A DNA stretch of 7,868 nucleotides, from contig JAPLUJ010000036.1 in NCBI GenBank assembly GCA_026397695.1, positions 1 through 7,868 of the forward strand, given 5' to 3'. The stretch's first letter is position 1, and every line of letters starts with the position of its first letter. Shown one piece after another: positions 6,566 through 7,868 of this stretch. Under the pieces are notes generated by a model that was given only the letters and a program-made list of their open reading frames with translations, ran no database searches and was not told where the DNA came from. Made by a program: the position numbers and the translations under genes. The DNA is from Verrucomicrobiota bacterium (GTDB lineage Bacteria; Verrucomicrobiota; Verrucomicrobiia; Verrucomicrobiales; Akkermansiaceae).

Positions 6566-7654
6566 ATGAGGAAGTTGCTGTTAGCCAGTGGTATGCTGTT
6601 GGTTGTTGCCGGTTTGCCGGCGGCGCAGCCGCGGGAAGTTATTCCCGCCAAGACGGACGGCAAGGTCGTGCCGCCGGAGGTCTTGCAACAGATCTACAAG
6701 GAGGTTAAGACGCCGTATAAATACGGCATCGTCGTCCGCGGCGAGGATAAGAAGTTCGTGGATTGCCCGAATGTCTTCCGGCACGGCGGCAAGTGGTACA
6801 TGATGTACGTGTGCCTGAACAAGGTGGGGTATGAGACGCATCTTGCCCAGAGCGAGGATCTGGTGAACTGGAAACCGCTCGGGAAGATACTGCCATTCCC
6901 CAAGGACGGTTGGGACAAGTGGCAGGCCGATGGAAGCATCGCGCTCTGCGACTACCGGTGGGGCGGCTCGTATGAGCTTGAGAAACATGACGGCAAGTAT
7001 TGGATGTCTTACATCGGCGGGGCGCTGCAGGGGTACGAGCCGGACCCACTCGCCATCGGCATGGCGTGGATCACGGATCCGGCTGCGGCGCAGGAGTGGA
7101 CGCGGATTCCGGAGAATCCCGTGTTGAGCCGGGCGCAGCCCGATGTACGCGAATTCGAGAAGACGACGTTGTACAAGAGCCAGATCATTCACGACAAGGC
7201 GGAGTCGCTGGGATTTCCGTTCGTGATGTATTACAACGGGAAACAAAAAGGGGGCTATGAACGGATCGGCATGGCGGTCTCGAAGGACATGGTGTACTGG
7301 CAGAGGTACGGGGCCGGGCCGGTGGTGGCAAACGGCGAGGACAAGAGCGAGGGAATAACCGGCGATCCGCAGATCGTGAAGATCGACAACGTCTGGGTCA
7401 TGTTCTATTTCGGCGCGTTCTGGAAGCCGAAGGCGTTCGATACGTTTGCGTGCTCGTATGACTTGGTGACGTGGACGAAATGGGAAGGTCCGCACCTGGT
7501 TGAGCCGTCCGAGCCCTGGGATAAGACATACGCCCACAAGCCGTGGGTCGTGAAACACAACGGCGTGGTTTATCACTATTACTGCGCGGTCGGCAGCGAA
7601 GGGCGGGTGATCGCGCTGGCCACATCCAAGGATTTGAAAGCCGGCGGGAAATAG
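6566..7654 (+). CDS. Secreted beta-propeller glycoside hydrolase-like protein (362 aa)
   Basis: The N-terminus is a signal peptide: MRKLLLASGMLLVVAGLPAA, with cleavage likely near residues 19-21 and no lipobox, so the protein is exported and soluble. The rest resembles five-bladed beta-propeller glycosidases of the GH43/GH32/GH130 type. Blades begin with strands such as GKWYMMYVC (75-83), GKYWMSYIG (143-151) and GFPFVMYYNG (216-225), and S-x-D-x-V-x-W recurs as SEDLVNW (96-102), SKDMVYW (239-245) and SYDLVTW (297-303). Candidate acidic active-site residues are D66 in VDCPNVF, D122 in WQADGS, E198 in FEKTTLYKSQ and D267 in GDPQIVK. These are by analogy only, and substrate and exact family are not determined. 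Start: ATG 6566 has AAAGGA seven bases upstream and gives a canonical signal peptide. In-frame ATG 6509 has AGGAG seven bases upstream and would add 19 residues. Length fits a single propeller domain. It is flanked by repeat copies C3 and C4 in the same orientation. Confidence 0.82.
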   Translation: MRKLLLASGMLLVVAGLPAAQPREVIPAKTDGKVVPPEVLQQIYKEVKTPYKYGIVVRGEDKKFVDCPNVFRHGGKWYMMYVCLNKVGYETHLAQSEDLVNWKPLGKILPFPKDGWDKWQADGSIALCDYRWGGSYELEKHDGKYWMSYIGGALQGYEPDPLAIGMAWITDPAAAQEWTRIPENPVLSRAQPDVREFEKTTLYKSQIIHDKAESLGFPFVMYYNGKQKGGYERIGMAVSKDMVYWQRYGAGPVVANGEDKSEGITGDPQIVKIDNVWVMFYFGAFWKPKAFDTFACSYDLVTWTKWEGPHLVEPSEPWDKTYAHKPWVVKHNGVVYHYYCAVGSEGRVIALATSKDLKAGGK

Positions 7655-7691
7655 CAAGAAACGAGGTGTTGTTTGATTGCGAACATGAAAT

Positions 7692-7776
7692 CCCCCATTT
7701 CCATGCATGTCCCCCGCCCACCGGTCCGGCCACCGGCTCTTGCAACGGCCCTAACCACAAATTCTAGCAGTCATTG
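7692..7776 (+). repeat. Dispersed intergenic repeat, copy 4 (C4)
   Basis: CCCCCATTTCC (7692-7702) is followed by about 12 extra bases, including ATGCAT, compared with C3. Then come CCGGTCCGGCC (7721-7731), CTCTTGCAACGGCC (7737-7750) and a shortened core ACAAATTCTAGCA (7757-7769). The same fold as C3 is possible but weaker: GGT 7723-7725 with ACC 7754-7756, and GGCC 7728-7731 with GGCC 7747-7750, again with a 2/3-base internal loop and a 15-base terminal loop. It fills the convergent spacer between the glycosidase-like gene and the partial gene, and its end abuts the stop codon of the latter. Confidence 0.8.
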
Positions 7777-7868
7777 CTACGCAGCATCTTCCGCCTCCTT
7801 AGTGAATCGCATCTTTTTGAGCATGTCGGCGATGGCCACCGCGCCTTTCCGATAGACGACCACGGCTA
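7777..7868 (-). CDS. C-terminus of an unidentified protein (partial, 29 codons plus stop)
   Basis: On the minus strand the frame from the window edge stays open to TAG (7779-7777) and reads AVVVYRKGAVAIADMLKKM followed by RFTKEAEDAA. The alternating hydrophobic strand, the amphipathic helix with a K/R/M pattern and the acidic tail look like a genuine protein end. The N-terminal part is outside the window. No family is recognised from 29 residues. It converges on the glycosidase-like gene, 122 bases away, with repeat C4 between them. Confidence 0.6.
   Translation of the reverse strand, partial: AVVVYRKGAVAIADMLKKMRFTKEAEDAA

Noticed and set aside
6051..6566. Plus-strand open frame of 171 codons ending at the glycosidase-like start
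   Set aside because: It is antisense to the lipoprotein gene and then runs through repeat C3. It has no binding site and its composition is not protein-like.
6581..7708. Minus-strand open frame of 375 codons over the glycosidase-like gene
   Set aside because: The plus-strand frame has a signal peptide, a binding site and propeller motifs. The antisense translation is His/Arg/Pro-rich with no recognisable domain.
73..7776. Integron attC sites as an explanation for the dispersed repeat
   Set aside because: The paired RYYYAAC / GTTRRRY core motifs are not found (TTTCAAC is close but does not fit), and no integrase gene is in the window.

Overview
This is a GC-rich bacterial window. It holds one giant gene, one complete enzyme gene, one interrupted lipoprotein gene, the 5' stub of a secreted-protein gene and the tail of a further gene. 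The dominant gene encodes a 1,715-residue leucine-rich-repeat lipoprotein whose repeats follow an L-x-L...(V/L)TDxGLxxLxxL pattern. Together with a secreted beta-propeller glycosidase-like protein and generous intergenic spacers, this points to the PVC superphylum (Planctomycetota, Lentisphaerota, Kiritimatiellota or Verrucomicrobiota). That placement is inferred from protein style; no taxonomic marker gene is present.

Layout. Bases 1-433 are non-coding: copy 1 of a dispersed repeat (C1), a small hairpin, a plausible sigma70-type promoter, and four tandem copies of AAATCAT that abut the start codon. Bases 434-5581 (+) are the giant LRR lipoprotein, whose repeats are organised in a higher-order module of about 280 residues. 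Bases 5582-5776 hold a well-initiated 27-codon signal-peptide ORF that runs into copy 2 of the dispersed repeat (C2). Bases 5777-6199 (-) are a small lipoprotein gene with one in-frame TAA, seen only by reading through that stop. Bases 6200-6565 form the divergent spacer, with a chain of tiny overlapping ORFs leading into the lipoprotein and repeat copy 3 (C3). Bases 6566-7654 (+) are a secreted beta-propeller protein of glycoside-hydrolase type. Bases 7655-7776 hold repeat copy 4 (C4), and 7777-7868 (-) is the C-terminus of an unidentified protein running off the right edge.

The most notable pattern is the dispersed repeat. Every intergenic gap has exactly one copy, and all four lie in the same orientation whatever the direction of the neighbouring genes. 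The repeat has a GC-rich 5' half, which can fold in two copies, and an AT-richer core close to AAAGCAAATTTCTTAGCA. Genes appear cut or decayed next to copies, which suggests that the repeat marks rearrangement points or is an active or relic small element. No pathway joins the genes clearly. The shared theme is exported proteins: a surface or periplasmic LRR lipoprotein, a second lipoprotein, and a secreted carbohydrate-active enzyme. No RNA genes, CRISPR arrays or transposase genes were recognised.
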